This document shows, in pieces, positions 43,061-51,648 of a stretch of 64,000 nt of DNA. The DNA is taken from positions 11,216-75,215 of the forward strand of contig VAWN01000022.1 of the NCBI GenBank assembly GCA_005885555.1, written 5' to 3'. The stretch is from Actinomycetota bacterium. Lineage in GTDB: Bacteria > Actinomycetota > Actinomycetes > Mycobacteriales > Micromonosporaceae. Position numbers and translations under genes: made by a program. The notes under the pieces were generated by a model. It was not told where the DNA came from, made no database searches, and was given only the letters and a program-made list of their open reading frames with translations. Position 1 is the stretch's first letter. The number at the start of each line of letters is the position of its first letter.

Positions 43061-43146
43061 TCCGGGCACCGCTGGCCCGGCCACGATACGCTCCGGGTTA
43101 GTCTCCGGCCTGCGCAACAAGCCGGACGGCAGGCGAGGGAGGCTGG

Positions 43147-44310
43147 ATGCGGACGATCAGGCGGGGCGAACGAGGCGCCGCGGTCGCGGAGATCCGGGCC
43201 GTGCTGCGCAGCCTTGAGCTGCTGCCCGCCCTGCTGCCGCCCGACGACGCTGAGTTCGAGGAACAGACGGAGCTGGCGGTCCGCACGTTCCAGCAGAGCC
43301 GCGGGCTGTCGGCCGACGGGCGGGTCGGCGAGGAGACGTGGCGGGCACTGGAGGCGGCCCGCTGGCGGCTCGGCTCGCGCACGCTCTACCAGTCGGTACC
43401 CGAGCCGCTGATCGGCGATGACGTGCGGCAGCTGCAGGAGCGGCTGCTGGAGATGGGGTACGACGTCGGCCGCGCGGACGCGATCTACGGCGCGCAGACC
43501 GCGCGCGCGGTCGCCACGTTCCAGCGCGAGGTCGGCCTCGTTCCGGACGGCACCTGCGGCCCGCAGACCATGCACGCGCTGCGCCGCCTCGGCCGCAAGG
43601 TGACCGGCGGCGCCCCGCTCGCGCTGCGGGAGATCACGAAGCTGCACGGTTCCGGCCGCGCGCTCGTCGGCAAGACGATCGTGATCGACCCGGGGCACGG
43701 CGGGCCGGATCTCGGCGCCACGGTACCGGAGGGCCTGCTCCGCTGGACCGAGGCGGACCTCGCGTTCGACCTCGCGCTGCGGCTGGAGGGCCGGCTCGGC
43801 GCGGCCGGTATGCGGGTGTACCTGACCCGCGGCCCGTCGCCCGAGCACGAGCTGACCGACCGGGAACGCGCGCAGCTGGCCAACGACCTGGGCGCCGACC
43901 TGTTGATCTCGTTGCACATCGACCGCCACCCGAATCCGGCGGCGCACGGCGTGGCGACGTACCACTACGGCTCCGACAGCGGCATCACGTCGACGGTCGG
44001 CGAGCGGCTGGCCGGGCTGGTACAGCGGGAGATCGCCATGCGGACCGGGCTGGCCAACTGCCAGACCCACGCGAAGACCTGGGACCTGCTGCGGCTGACC
44101 CGGATGCCGGCGGTACGCGTCGAGGTCGGGTACCTCACCTCGCCCGACGACCGTGCCAAGCTGGTCGATCCGCACTTCCGCGACCGCGTCGTCGAGGCGA
44201 TCATGGCCGCCGTCCAGCGGATGTACTTCCCGGTGGAGGACGACGTACCGACCGGCTCGATCGACGTGTCGTCGATCCGCGCCGCGGTGTCGGCCACCTC
44301 GACGGTCTGA
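43147..44310 (+). CDS. cwlM: Peptidoglycan amidase-like regulator CwlM
   Basis: A 387-residue protein without signal peptide: two peptidoglycan-binding (PGB1) repeats at about 8-75 (VAEIRAVLRSLELL, AVRTFQQSRGLSADGRVGEETW) and 88-155 (VRQLQERLLEMGYDVGRADAIYG), then an Amidase_3 domain (TIVIDPGHGGPDLGA, TEADLAFDLALRL, LLISLHIDRHPNP, VRVEVGYLTS). The zinc ligands His, Glu and His and the catalytic Glu all appear present. In mycobacteria CwlM is cytoplasmic and, when phosphorylated, activates MurA and binds MurJ and FhaA. Location next to trxA agrees. GGGAGG precedes the ATG. Confidence 0.93.
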   Translation: MRTIRRGERGAAVAEIRAVLRSLELLPALLPPDDAEFEEQTELAVRTFQQSRGLSADGRVGEETWRALEAARWRLGSRTLYQSVPEPLIGDDVRQLQERLLEMGYDVGRADAIYGAQTARAVATFQREVGLVPDGTCGPQTMHALRRLGRKVTGGAPLALREITKLHGSGRALVGKTIVIDPGHGGPDLGATVPEGLLRWTEADLAFDLALRLEGRLGAAGMRVYLTRGPSPEHELTDRERAQLANDLGADLLISLHIDRHPNPAAHGVATYHYGSDSGITSTVGERLAGLVQREIAMRTGLANCQTHAKTWDLLRLTRMPAVRVEVGYLTSPDDRAKLVDPHFRDRVVEAIMAAVQRMYFPVEDDVPTGSIDVSSIRAAVSATSTV

Positions 44311-44342
44311 CGCTATATCGACGGTGACGCTATATCGACGGT
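44309..44342. repeat. 17-bp perfect tandem duplication at convergent gene ends
   Basis: GACGCTATATCGACGGT occurs twice head-to-tail (44309-44325 and 44326-44342). It starts on the last bases of the cwlM stop and runs through the stop codon of the convergent GNAT gene. It looks like a recent slippage duplication. Confidence 0.75.
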
Positions 44343-45025
44343 CTGACGAGGCCTGACGTCGACCGGGTCGCCGGCCGCACCGGCCGCAGCAGCGACTCCG
44401 GGCTCATCGAACCGAGCAGCTTCTCCAGCGCGTACTCGACGTCGGACTTCCAGGACAGCGCGGTGCGTAGCTCCAGCCGAAGCCGCGGGTACCGGGGGTG
44501 TGGCCGGACGGTCTTGAAGCCCACCGAGAGGAAGAAGTCGGCCGGCGCGAGGCAGCCGGTGCCGCCCTTGCCACCCGGCCCGACCTCGCTCGGCTCGCCG
44601 AACTTCGCGTCACCGAACGCCTCGATCGCCTTGATGCCGCGCTTGGTCAGATCGCGCGCGACGCCCTGGACCAGCATCCGGCCCAGCCCGCCGCCGGCGA
44701 ACGCCGGGACCACGTGTGCGGTCATCAACAGGGCGGCATCGGCGGAAACCGGCGAGGTGGGAAATGCCATTGATCGCGGTACATATGCGGGCGGGGCGAA
44801 CATGACGTACCCGGCGGGCATTCCGTCCACGTAGGCGAGCTTGCCGCAGGAACCCCACTCCAGCAGCGTCTGGGAGACCCACGCCTCCTTCTCCAGGCCC
44901 GGGTCGCCGGCGGCGCAGGCGCGCTCGGCGGCAACCGGATCCAGCTCCCAGTAGACGCAGAGCCGGCACGGCCGGGGAAGATCTTCAAGAGTGTCGAGCG
45001 TCAAATTGACAAGGCGTCGCGACAT
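44330..45025 (-). CDS. GNAT-family N-acetyltransferase
   Basis: A 231-residue acetyltransferase-fold protein with acetyl-CoA loop FAGGGLGRMLVQGVARDL and strand MPAGYVMFAPPAYVPRS. The N-terminal CRLCVYWELDPV contributes two cysteines. It is conserved at this position, between cwlM and parB, in many actinobacteria. The substrate is unknown. Start ATG 45025. Its 3' end overlaps the tandem duplication, which may have altered its last codons. Confidence 0.85.
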   Translation of the reverse strand: MSRRLVNLTLDTLEDLPRPCRLCVYWELDPVAAERACAAGDPGLEKEAWVSQTLLEWGSCGKLAYVDGMPAGYVMFAPPAYVPRSMAFPTSPVSADAALLMTAHVVPAFAGGGLGRMLVQGVARDLTKRGIKAIEAFGDAKFGEPSEVGPGGKGGTGCLAPADFFLSVGFKTVRPHPRYPRLRLELRTALSWKSDVEYALEKLLGSMSPESLLRPVRPATRSTSGLVRPSI

Positions 45026-45257
45026 CCGCGCATCCCCACAGTTCCCACACCACCGCAGTGCCGTTGACCGGCGAGCTCCCCGGTGTCAGATCGTACGCGG
45101 GAAACGGCTCATGCGGGAGCGGTCTGCCAGAGTACGATCGGCGGACTGTCGCCGCGCGGCTCGGCGCCTGCGCCGGCCGGCCGGTCCGCCGGGCATTGGG
45201 CGCCGCGACCGACGCGGCGGCGCCGCACCCTACAGGCTGCAGGGAGGGTACCGGACC

Positions 45258-46598
45258 GTGACCGGGACGACGCTCGACGACTATACCGATCGGTACGCCC
45301 AACGAATGCGCGGCATGACCGCGTCCGAGATCCGGGCTCTGTTCGCCGTGACGGCGCGGCCCGAGGTGGTCTCGCTCGCCGGTGGCGCTCCCTTCGTCGC
45401 AGCACTCCCACTCGACGCGGTCGGCGAGATGATGGCCAAGCTCGGCGGCGAGCAGGGCGCGACCACGCTGCAGTACTCCGGCGGGCAGGGCGACCTGGCG
45501 CTGCGGGAGCGGATCTGCGAGGTCATGGCGCTGTCCGGGATCGACGCTTCCACCGGTGCGTCGCCCGACGACGTGGTGGTGACCGTCGGCGGCCAGCAGG
45601 CGCTCGATCTGGTGTCCCGCGTCTTCCTCGATCCCGGCGACGTGGTGCTCGCCGAAGGGCCGAGCTACGTCGGCGCGCTCGGCGTCTTCCAGGCGGCGCA
45701 GGCCGACGTGGTGCATGTACCGATCGACGACGACGGGCTCATCCCGGCCGCGCTCGCCGAGGCGCTGGAGACGGTCGCGCGGGCGGGAAAGCGGGCCAAG
45801 TTCCTCTATACAGTGCCCAACTACCACAATCCCGGGGGAGTCACCCTTTCCTCCGAGCGGCGCGACGAGATCCTCGCGATCGCCGAGCGCGCCCGGCTCC
45901 TCGTGATCGAGGACGACCCGTACGGGCTGCTCGGCTTCAGCGGGGAACCGATGCCCGCGCTGCGCGCCCGGCACCGCGACGGAGTGCTCTACGTCAGCAC
46001 GTTCTCCAAGACCTTCGCGCCGGGTCTGCGGGTCGGTTGGGTACTCGCGCCGCACGCGGTACGCGAGAAGCTGGTCATCGCCTCCGAGGCGCAGATCCTG
46101 TGCCCGAGCATGTTCGCGCAGACGGCGATCGCGACCTACTTCGCGACGATGCCGTGGAAGGAACAGGTCAAGACCTTCCGGCAGATCTATCAGGAGCGCC
46201 GTGACGCGTTGCTGTCCGCGCTGACCGAGCAGATGCCCGCCGGTACCCGCTGGACCCGGCCGGACGGCGGGTTCTACGTCTGGCTGACCCTGCCCGACGG
46301 GCTGCACTCGAAGGAGATGCTGCCGCGGGCGATCGCCGCCCGGGTCGCCTACGTTCCCGGCACCGGGTTCTACGCCGACGGTACCGGTGGCTCCCACCTC
46401 CGCCTGTCGTACTGCTTCCCGACCCCCGAGCGGATCCGCGAAGGGGTACGGCGGCTGGCCGGCGTCATCGAGAAGGAGACGTTGGTACGGGCGGAGTTCG
46501 GCACGGCGGCGGCACCGGCGCCGTCCCGGGTCACCTGGACCCACGCGACCCACCTCGGCCCGGCCGCCGGCCAGGCCCCCGCACCCGGACTGGAATGA
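45258..46598 (+). CDS. PLP-dependent aminotransferase (class I/II)
   Basis: A 446-residue fold-type I aminotransferase. It has VVSLAGGAPFVAALP, VTVGGQQALDLVSRVFLDPGD, FLYTVPNYHNPGGVTLS, LLVIEDDPYGLLGF, the PLP lysine in YVSTFSKTFAPGLRVGWVL, and HLRLSYCFPTPERIREGV near the end. It resembles MocR/AAT-like 2-aminoadipate aminotransferases without the helix-turn-helix domain. GTG 45258 has AGGGAGGG upstream, and the frame before it is not conserved. It overlaps the Ddl-like gene by 4 bases, suggesting a two-gene operon for amino-donor supply, though the substrate is not fixed. Confidence 0.9.
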   Translation: MTGTTLDDYTDRYAQRMRGMTASEIRALFAVTARPEVVSLAGGAPFVAALPLDAVGEMMAKLGGEQGATTLQYSGGQGDLALRERICEVMALSGIDASTGASPDDVVVTVGGQQALDLVSRVFLDPGDVVLAEGPSYVGALGVFQAAQADVVHVPIDDDGLIPAALAEALETVARAGKRAKFLYTVPNYHNPGGVTLSSERRDEILAIAERARLLVIEDDPYGLLGFSGEPMPALRARHRDGVLYVSTFSKTFAPGLRVGWVLAPHAVREKLVIASEAQILCPSMFAQTAIATYFATMPWKEQVKTFRQIYQERRDALLSALTEQMPAGTRWTRPDGGFYVWLTLPDGLHSKEMLPRAIAARVAYVPGTGFYADGTGGSHLRLSYCFPTPERIREGVRRLAGVIEKETLVRAEFGTAAAPAPSRVTWTHATHLGPAAGQAPAPGLE

Positions 46599-47551
46599 TC
46601 CCCGTCATGGAACCCCATGTGCTGATCCTCGCCGGCGGTCTCTCGTACGAGCGCGAGGTGTCGCTCCGCTCCGGCCGCCGGGTACTCGACGCGCTGCGCG
46701 CGGTCGGCGTCGACGCGACGGTACGGGACGCCGACACCACGCTGCTGCCGTCCTTCGCGGAGGTCCGGCCGGACGCGGTCATCATCGCGCTGCACGGCGC
46801 CACCGGTGAGGACGGTTCCCTCCGCGGTGTCCTCGATCTGTGCGGCATTCCCTACGTCGGCTCCGACGCGCAGAGCGCCCGGGTGGCGTGGGACAAGCCG
46901 TCGGCGAAAGCGGTGCTGCGGGAGGCGGGCATCCCGACGCCGGACTGGGTCGCCCTCCCGCACGACCGGTTCTCCGAACTCGGCGCCGGTGCGGTCCTCG
47001 AACGCATCGTCGACCGGCTCGGCCTGCCACTGATGGTGAAGCCGGCACAGGGCGGCTCCGGGCTCGGCGCGGCCGTGGTGCGCGATGCCGGCGAGCTTCC
47101 CGGTGCGATGGTCGGGTGCTTCGCGTACGACCAGACGGCGCTCGTCGAGCGGTACGTCGCCGGGGTGGACATCGCCGTCTCGGTGCTCGACGTCGGGGAG
47201 GGTCCGACCGCGCTGCCGGCCGTGGAGATCGTCCCCCAGAACGGGGTGTACGACTACGCGGCCCGGTACACCGCCGGGCTCACCACCTGGCACGTGCCGG
47301 CCCGGCTCGACGAGGAGATCGCGCAGCGGGTCGCCGTCACCGCGATCGCCGCGCACACCGCCCTCGGGCTGCGCGACCTGTCCCGGGTGGATCTCATCCT
47401 CGACGCGAGCGGCGACGCACACGTGCTCGAAGTCAACGTCGCGCCGGGGATGACCGAGACGTCGCTGCTGCCGATGGCGGTATCCGCGGCAGGGCTGGAC
47501 TTCGGCAAGGTACTCGCGAATCTGGTGACCCGCGCGGTCCAGCGCGGCTGA
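46595..47551 (+). CDS. D-alanine-D-alanine ligase-like ATP-grasp protein
   Basis: A 318-residue ATP-grasp ligase. It has LILAGGLSYEREVSLRSGRRV (Ddl-type N-terminus), IALHGATGEDGSLRGVLDLCGIPYVGS, LMVKPAQGGSGLGAAVV (ATP-binding lysine), TALVERYVAGVDIAV, LDLRDLSRVDLI-like ALGLRDLSRVDLILD, and VLEVNVAPGMTETSLLPMA (Mg-binding Glu and Asn). It could join D-Ala residues or another dipeptide; many genomes carry it here besides the main ddl. It is coupled to the aminotransferase by an ATGA overlap. A perfect palindrome containing parS follows its stop. Confidence 0.88.
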   Translation: MIPVMEPHVLILAGGLSYEREVSLRSGRRVLDALRAVGVDATVRDADTTLLPSFAEVRPDAVIIALHGATGEDGSLRGVLDLCGIPYVGSDAQSARVAWDKPSAKAVLREAGIPTPDWVALPHDRFSELGAGAVLERIVDRLGLPLMVKPAQGGSGLGAAVVRDAGELPGAMVGCFAYDQTALVERYVAGVDIAVSVLDVGEGPTALPAVEIVPQNGVYDYAARYTAGLTTWHVPARLDEEIAQRVAVTAIAAHTALGLRDLSRVDLILDASGDAHVLEVNVAPGMTETSLLPMAVSAAGLDFGKVLANLVTRAVQRG

Positions 47552-47565
47552 ACGACTGAACGGCT

Positions 47566-47597
47566 CCGGGCGATGTTTCACGTGAAACATCGCCCGG
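47566..47597. terminator. 32-bp perfect palindrome with central parS site
   Basis: Bases 47566-47597 form an uninterrupted 32-base palindrome between the convergent Ddl-like and HIT-like genes, followed by ATTCTTTG. Its centre (47574-47589) is TGTTTCACGTGAAACA, the exact consensus ParB-binding parS site. The outer GC-rich bases (CCGGGCGA) extend the symmetry. As RNA it could fold into a long hairpin and act as a bidirectional terminator. The parS identity is strong; the terminator role is inference. Confidence 0.9.
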
Positions 47598-47616
47598 ATT
47601 CTTTGTCGGCCCGGCC

Positions 47617-48351
47617 TCAGGTCACGGGTGCGGCCACGACCGGTAACGAGGTCGGATCGCGTGGCGCCGGTACCGGAGCGGGTGCGGCATGCTCCTCGAC
47701 CGCCGGGCCGGCGACCTCGTCCACGTCGTCGTCGAATCGAATCGGGTTCGAGTCGGTGAGCGTCGCCGGCGCCTGCCACGCGATGCGCGGCGGCTCGGCG
47801 AGTGCCCGGCCGCCGAACTCGGCGAGCCAGGCCGCGACGAGCGCGAGGTTCTCCCGCCACCGTTCCTCGGCGATCGGCGGCAGGATGTCGTCCCACAGCG
47901 ACAGGAACGAACCGCGGAGCTGGAGCTGTCCGTGTGGCCGGGCGAGGAACCACAGATGCAGATGGGCCGCGCCGTCGCCGTACCGGTTCACGTGAACCCG
48001 GGCGACGCCGTCGAGCGACCGGACCGCGCGCTCCAGCCGGACGGTCATCACGCCGAGCTCGGCGGCGAGGAGGTTGGGTAGGTCGCCGAGATCCAGATGC
48101 GATCGGGACTCGAGGATCAGGACCATCGGGAGGCCGGTCGGCTTGTCCATCGCGCGTACCCGCCAGCGATCGCTGACCCAGATGTACGCGTCGTCCTTCG
48201 CGGCGCACGCCACACAGCCGTTGCCGTCCTCGCCCTGCCGTGCGGGCTCGGTCGCGACCACCGGATCCAGCGGCTTGACCCTCAGGTCACCTTCGAACGG
48301 AAAGCTAGGCCAGGAAACAAAATCGGGGAGATCAAGGGGGGCTTCGGGCAC
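47617..48351 (-). CDS. HIT-like protein
   Basis: A 244-residue protein. A region at about 40-175 has the HIT-fold layout: CVACAAKDDAYIWVSDRWRVRAM, GLPMVLILESRSHLDLGDL, and the histidine triad-like VNRYGDGAAHLHLWFLARP (H-L-H-L-W, one histidine short of the canonical triad). A CxxC pair near residue 46 may bind zinc. The C-terminal 60 residues are Pro/Ala/Asp-rich and disordered. It may bind nucleotides, but catalysis is uncertain. It lies 10 bases after the neighbouring GNAT gene on the same strand. Confidence 0.75.
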   Translation of the reverse strand: MPEAPLDLPDFVSWPSFPFEGDLRVKPLDPVVATEPARQGEDGNGCVACAAKDDAYIWVSDRWRVRAMDKPTGLPMVLILESRSHLDLGDLPNLLAAELGVMTVRLERAVRSLDGVARVHVNRYGDGAAHLHLWFLARPHGQLQLRGSFLSLWDDILPPIAEERWRENLALVAAWLAEFGGRALAEPPRIAWQAPATLTDSNPIRFDDDVDEVAGPAVEEHAAPAPVPAPRDPTSLPVVAAPVT

Positions 48352-48361
48352 GAAAAAGACC

Positions 48362-49138
48362 CTAGCGGAGTGCTTCGCCCCTGTCGTCCTCCTTGTGGTT
48401 GGGCCACCACCAAACGGCCTTGCTCACGGCCGTGAAGCCGAACGACTCGTACAGCGGCCGACCCTGGTCGGTGGCGGTCAGCGTGACCGTGTCGTGCGGG
48501 TACCCGCGGAGGATGGCGGTCAGCAGCGCCCGCCCGACGCCGTGGCCACGGTGCTCCGGGAGGGTACCGAACTGGTACAGCCCGAGGGTCGAACCGTCGT
48601 GGTACGTGTACGCGGCCGCGGCCGGCACCCCTTCGCGGTACCCGAGCCAGACCAGCCACCCGTCGATCCCGAGTACCCGCACCGGCTGGATGCGACCGTG
48701 CGGATCCTCCGTGACGGAGGCCGGCGGGAACACCGAGATGAGGATCCGCTCGGCGGCGGCGAGCCGCCCCGGATCCCGGGCCACCACCACCCGAACGTCG
48801 GGAGGCGCCGGACGACCGGGGAGCGGACCGACCGCGCGCGACATCACCGTCATCCGGAACCGCTGATCCAGGCCGCACCCGCTCAGGTCGAGTTCACCGC
48901 TCGGATCCTCGACCACCCGGCGCCTGAAGCCGGACTCCACCAGGACGGTATCCACGATCGACGCGATCGTCGCCGGCCGGTTCACCGAGGGGTCGAGCAC
49001 GATGGCGCGCAGCGCGTGGTACGGCGACGGCGCGACAATCCGCACCTGCGCGTTATCCACAAGGAGGGCGCCGTGCCCCTTGGCAAGGGCCTCCCACATC
49101 GCCGCCGCATTGCGCGCGTGCACCCCGTAATCCGTCAC
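48362..49138 (-). CDS. GNAT-family N-acetyltransferase
   Basis: A 258-residue protein whose C-terminal half is a GNAT domain: LYQFGTLPEHRGHGVGRALLTAIL (acetyl-CoA loop RGHGVG) and TDQGRPLYESFGFTAVSKAVWWW. The N-terminal half (DYGVHARNAAAMWEALAKGHGALLV, quoted in part) is less conserved. GTG 49138 is chosen; the frame is open far upstream into the parB side but lacks similarity there. A perfect DnaA box TTATCCACA lies inside it at 49053-49061. Probably co-transcribed with the HIT-like gene. The substrate is unknown. Confidence 0.8.
   Translation of the reverse strand: MTDYGVHARNAAAMWEALAKGHGALLVDNAQVRIVAPSPYHALRAIVLDPSVNRPATIASIVDTVLVESGFRRRVVEDPSGELDLSGCGLDQRFRMTVMSRAVGPLPGRPAPPDVRVVVARDPGRLAAAERILISVFPPASVTEDPHGRIQPVRVLGIDGWLVWLGYREGVPAAAAYTYHDGSTLGLYQFGTLPEHRGHGVGRALLTAILRGYPHDTVTLTATDQGRPLYESFGFTAVSKAVWWWPNHKEDDRGEALR
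49053..49061 (+). promoter_or_regulatory. DnaA box (TTATCCACA)
   Basis: An exact match to the general DnaA-box consensus, within the GNAT coding region and about 155 bases from a second perfect box on the other strand (49216-49224). Confidence 0.6.
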
Positions 49139-49190
49139 GCCGGGCAGTTTCTCATCCGTCGTCCACAGGCGGCGACCCCCTTTCACACGC

Positions 49191-49206
49191 GGTTTCACGT
49201 GAAACG
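49191..49206. promoter_or_regulatory. parS site 2
   Basis: GGTTTCACGTGAAACG matches the parS consensus at 14 of 16 positions with the full GTTTCACGTGAAAC core. It lies downstream of parB, between parB and the GNAT gene, and binds ParB. Confidence 0.9.
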
Positions 49207-49215
49207 GCGGGCCCC

Positions 49216-49237
49216 TGTGGATAACTTCTGTGGACAG
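49216..49237. promoter_or_regulatory. Paired DnaA boxes next to parS
   Basis: TGTGGATAA (49216-49224; complement of TTATCCACA) is followed 4 bases later by TGTGGACAG (49229-49237). The pair sits 10 bases from parS site 2. Confidence 0.6.
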
Positions 49238-49253
49238 CCGGCGGCCGAAAAGT

Positions 49254-49282
49254 CGAGGCCACCCGGAATCCGGATGGCCTCG
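49254..49282 (-). terminator. Terminator hairpin of the parAB operon
   Basis: Arms CGAGGCCA (49254-49261) and TGGCCTCG (49275-49282) enclose a further CCGGAATCCGG inverted repeat. It lies 22 bases past the parB stop on the minus strand. Confidence 0.7.
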
Positions 49283-49304
49283 TGTCGCGCGCGAAGACTG
49301 GTCG

Positions 49305-50276
49305 CTATTCCAGCGGGCGTTCCTTTTCCACACCGATGATGCCGACGATACGTTCGAGGTCGTCCACGGTCGCGAACTCGATGGTGATCTTCCCCTTGCT
49401 CCGGCCGATGTCCACCTTGACCCTCGTGTCGAACCGGTCGGAGAGGCGCTCGGCGAGGTCGGCCAGCGCCGGCGCGTGCGGCTTCGCCCGCCGCTTCGGC
49501 GCCGCCTCCTTCGCCGGGCCGTCGGAGAGCGCGAGAGCGACCAGCTCCTCGGTCGCCCGTACCGACAGCCCTTCGGCCACGATCCGCTGCGCGAAGGTCT
49601 CCTGCTGATCGGTATTCTCCAGGCCGAGCAGTGCCCGGGCATGGCCGGCGGACAGCACGCCCGCCGCCACCCGCCGCTGTACCACCGTCGGCAGGTTCAG
49701 CAATCGGATCGTGTTGGAGATCTGCGGGCGGCTGCGGCCGATCCGGCGGGCGAGCTCCTCGTGGGTCGCGCCGAACTCGTCGAGCAGTTGCTGGTATGCG
49801 GCCGCCTCTTCGAGCGGATTCAGGTCGGCGCGGTGGATGTTCTCCAGAAGAGCGTCGCGCAGCATCGCGTCATCGCGGGTGTCCCGGATGATCGCGGGGA
49901 TCGTCTCCCGGCCGAGCGCCTGCGCCGCGCGCCAGCGCCGTTCGCCCATCACGAGTTCGTACCGCTCGGGTCCGGCCTCACGTACCACGATCGGCTGAAG
50001 GAACCCGACCTCCTCGATGGAGGCCTTCAGCTCGTCCAGCGCCTCCTCGTCGAAGACGGTCCGGGGCTGCTTCGGGTTCGCCACGATCCCCTCGACCGGG
50101 ATGTCGGCGAACCGCGCCCCGGGTACCGGAGCCAGGTCCCAGGTCTCGATGGCGGCCGGGGTACCGCCGTCACGCGCGGCCGGTACCGCTACTTCGGGCG
50201 GCGGGGGAGGAGGCGGCGGGGTACTCGGGATCAGCGCGCCCAGCCCCCGGCCGAGCCCGCCACGGACCTTGCTCAC
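49305..50276 (-). CDS. parB: Chromosome-partitioning protein ParB
   Basis: A 323-residue CTP-dependent DNA clamp that loads at parS. A poorly conserved N-terminus ([12 protein letters not shown]) is followed by the CTPase domain ([35 protein letters not shown], quoted in part; [17 protein letters not shown]), a helix-turn-helix (TNTIRLLNL region: [18 protein letters not shown]), [12 protein letters not shown] and a C-terminal dimerisation domain. It overlaps parA by 4 bases. Three parS sites lie within 3.6 kb: one downstream, one after the Ddl-like gene and one inside parA. Confidence 0.97.
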   Translation of the reverse strand: MSKVRGGLGRGLGALIPSTPPPPPPPPEVAVPAARDGGTPAAIETWDLAPVPGARFADIPVEGIVANPKQPRTVFDEEALDELKASIEEVGFLQPIVVREAGPERYELVMGERRWRAAQALGRETIPAIIRDTRDDAMLRDALLENIHRADLNPLEEAAAYQQLLDEFGATHEELARRIGRSRPQISNTIRLLNLPTVVQRRVAAGVLSAGHARALLGLENTDQQETFAQRIVAEGLSVRATEELVALALSDGPAKEAAPKRRAKPHAPALADLAERLSDRFDTRVKVDIGRSKGKITIEFATVDDLERIVGIIGVEKERPLE

Positions 50277-51514
50277 GCTCCGGCCTCCCTCACCCGCGCA
50301 CCCCGTTCGGCGATCTCCTGGGCGGCCTCGAAGTAGCTCATGGCGCCCCGGGATCCGGGGTCGTAGGTCATCACCGACTGGCTGTAGCTCGGCGCCTCGG
50401 ACACCCGGACGTTGCGCGGGATGACGGCGTTGAGGACCTTGTCACCGAAGTGGTTGCGGACGTCCTGCTCGACGAGGTCGGCCAGGCGGGTACGCCGGTC
50501 GTACATGGTCAGCAGCACGGTGGAGATGTCCAGCGTCGGGTTCAGGTGCGACCGTACGAGCGCGATGTTGCTCGTCAGCGCCTGCACGCCTTCGAGGGCG
50601 TAGTACTCGCACTGGATCGGGATCAGCACCTCCTGCGCGGCGACGAGCGCGTTGACGGTGAGCAGTCCGAGGGACGGCGGGCAGTCGACGAAGATGTAGT
50701 CGTACTCGACCGGACAGGCCTGGATCGCCCGGGCCAGCCGGGACTCGCGGGCCACCACGGAGACGAGTTCGATCTCGGCGCCGGCGAGGTCGATGGTCGC
50801 CGGTATGCACGACAGGTTCGGGATACCGTCCACCGGCTGGGTCACGTCGACGAGCGGGGCGCCCTCGATGAGGCAGTCGTACACGTCGGGTACCCCGGCG
50901 TGGTGCGGCACGTTCAGACCCGTCGACGCGTTGCCCTGCGGGTCGAGGTCGATCACCAGTACCCGGTTGCCGTGCAGCGCCAGGGCGACCGCGATGTTCA
51001 CCGCGGTGGTCGTCTTGCCGACCCCGCCCTTCTGGTTCGCTACGCAGATGATCCGGCGCCGGACCGGGCGGGGCATGGTGATCTCACCGCTGGGGTTCAG
51101 TATCTCCACGGCCCGCTTCGCCTCCTGTGCCAGCGGTGGATCTTCGGTTTCACGTGAAACAACGACTTCCTTTTCGGGAGTACCCGCCGGGGCATGCGGG
51201 CGAGGAGCCGGCGACATCCGACCGTCGGCGGACGCGGTGTACTCGGCCGACACCCGGTCCCCGGCCGACACCGTCTCCTCGGCGGACGCGATGTCCCCGG
51301 CCGAGTATGACCCGCCGGAGTGCGGCTCGCCCGGGGAGAGCGCGGGGGACTGGTCCATCGCCTGGGATACCGCGGGGATGGGTATCGTCGGTCCGACCGC
51401 GAACCCGGTACCGGTGCGTGGATGGGGGACGGCCTGGGGGTCGGAAGGGACCGGCCAGCCGTTGGGTCCGGGCTGGCTCAGTCGGTAACTGTCGTAGCTG
51501 CCACTCTCGTGCAC
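50273..51514 (-). CDS. parA: Chromosome-partitioning ATPase ParA (Soj)
   Basis: A 413-residue ParA/MinD-type ATPase. It has deviant Walker [52 protein letters not shown] (Walker B), then [20 protein letters not shown]. The first 150 or so residues are an unusually long disordered tail with five hexapeptide repeats starting Ser-Ala (about 51216-51305). A parS site lies in the coding sequence for VVSRETE at 51146-51161. GTG 51514 ([14 protein letters not shown]) is chosen with AGGGA upstream; ATG 51592 is possible. It drives origin segregation with ParB. Confidence 0.95.
   Translation of the reverse strand: MHESGSYDSYRLSQPGPNGWPVPSDPQAVPHPRTGTGFAVGPTIPIPAVSQAMDQSPALSPGEPHSGGSYSAGDIASAEETVSAGDRVSAEYTASADGRMSPAPRPHAPAGTPEKEVVVSRETEDPPLAQEAKRAVEILNPSGEITMPRPVRRRIICVANQKGGVGKTTTAVNIAVALALHGNRVLVIDLDPQGNASTGLNVPHHAGVPDVYDCLIEGAPLVDVTQPVDGIPNLSCIPATIDLAGAEIELVSVVARESRLARAIQACPVEYDYIFVDCPPSLGLLTVNALVAAQEVLIPIQCEYYALEGVQALTSNIALVRSHLNPTLDISTVLLTMYDRRTRLADLVEQDVRNHFGDKVLNAVIPRNVRVSEAPSYSQSVMTYDPGSRGAMSYFEAAQEIAERGARVREAGA
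51146..51161. promoter_or_regulatory. parS site 3 (inside parA)
   Basis: GGTTTCACGTGAAACA matches parS at 15 of 16 positions and lies within the 5' part of the parA coding sequence. Confidence 0.9.
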
Positions 51515-51648
51515 AGTGTCATCCCTGCCCGCTTGAATGGGGTGCGCCCCGCCTCGTTCGCCGTTCGTGTCGCGCCGGCGGGTACGACTCACTGAGGGAA
51601 CCGTACTAGCGATGCGCCGTCAGCGTACGGCGGCCCGCCCAGGCGAAG

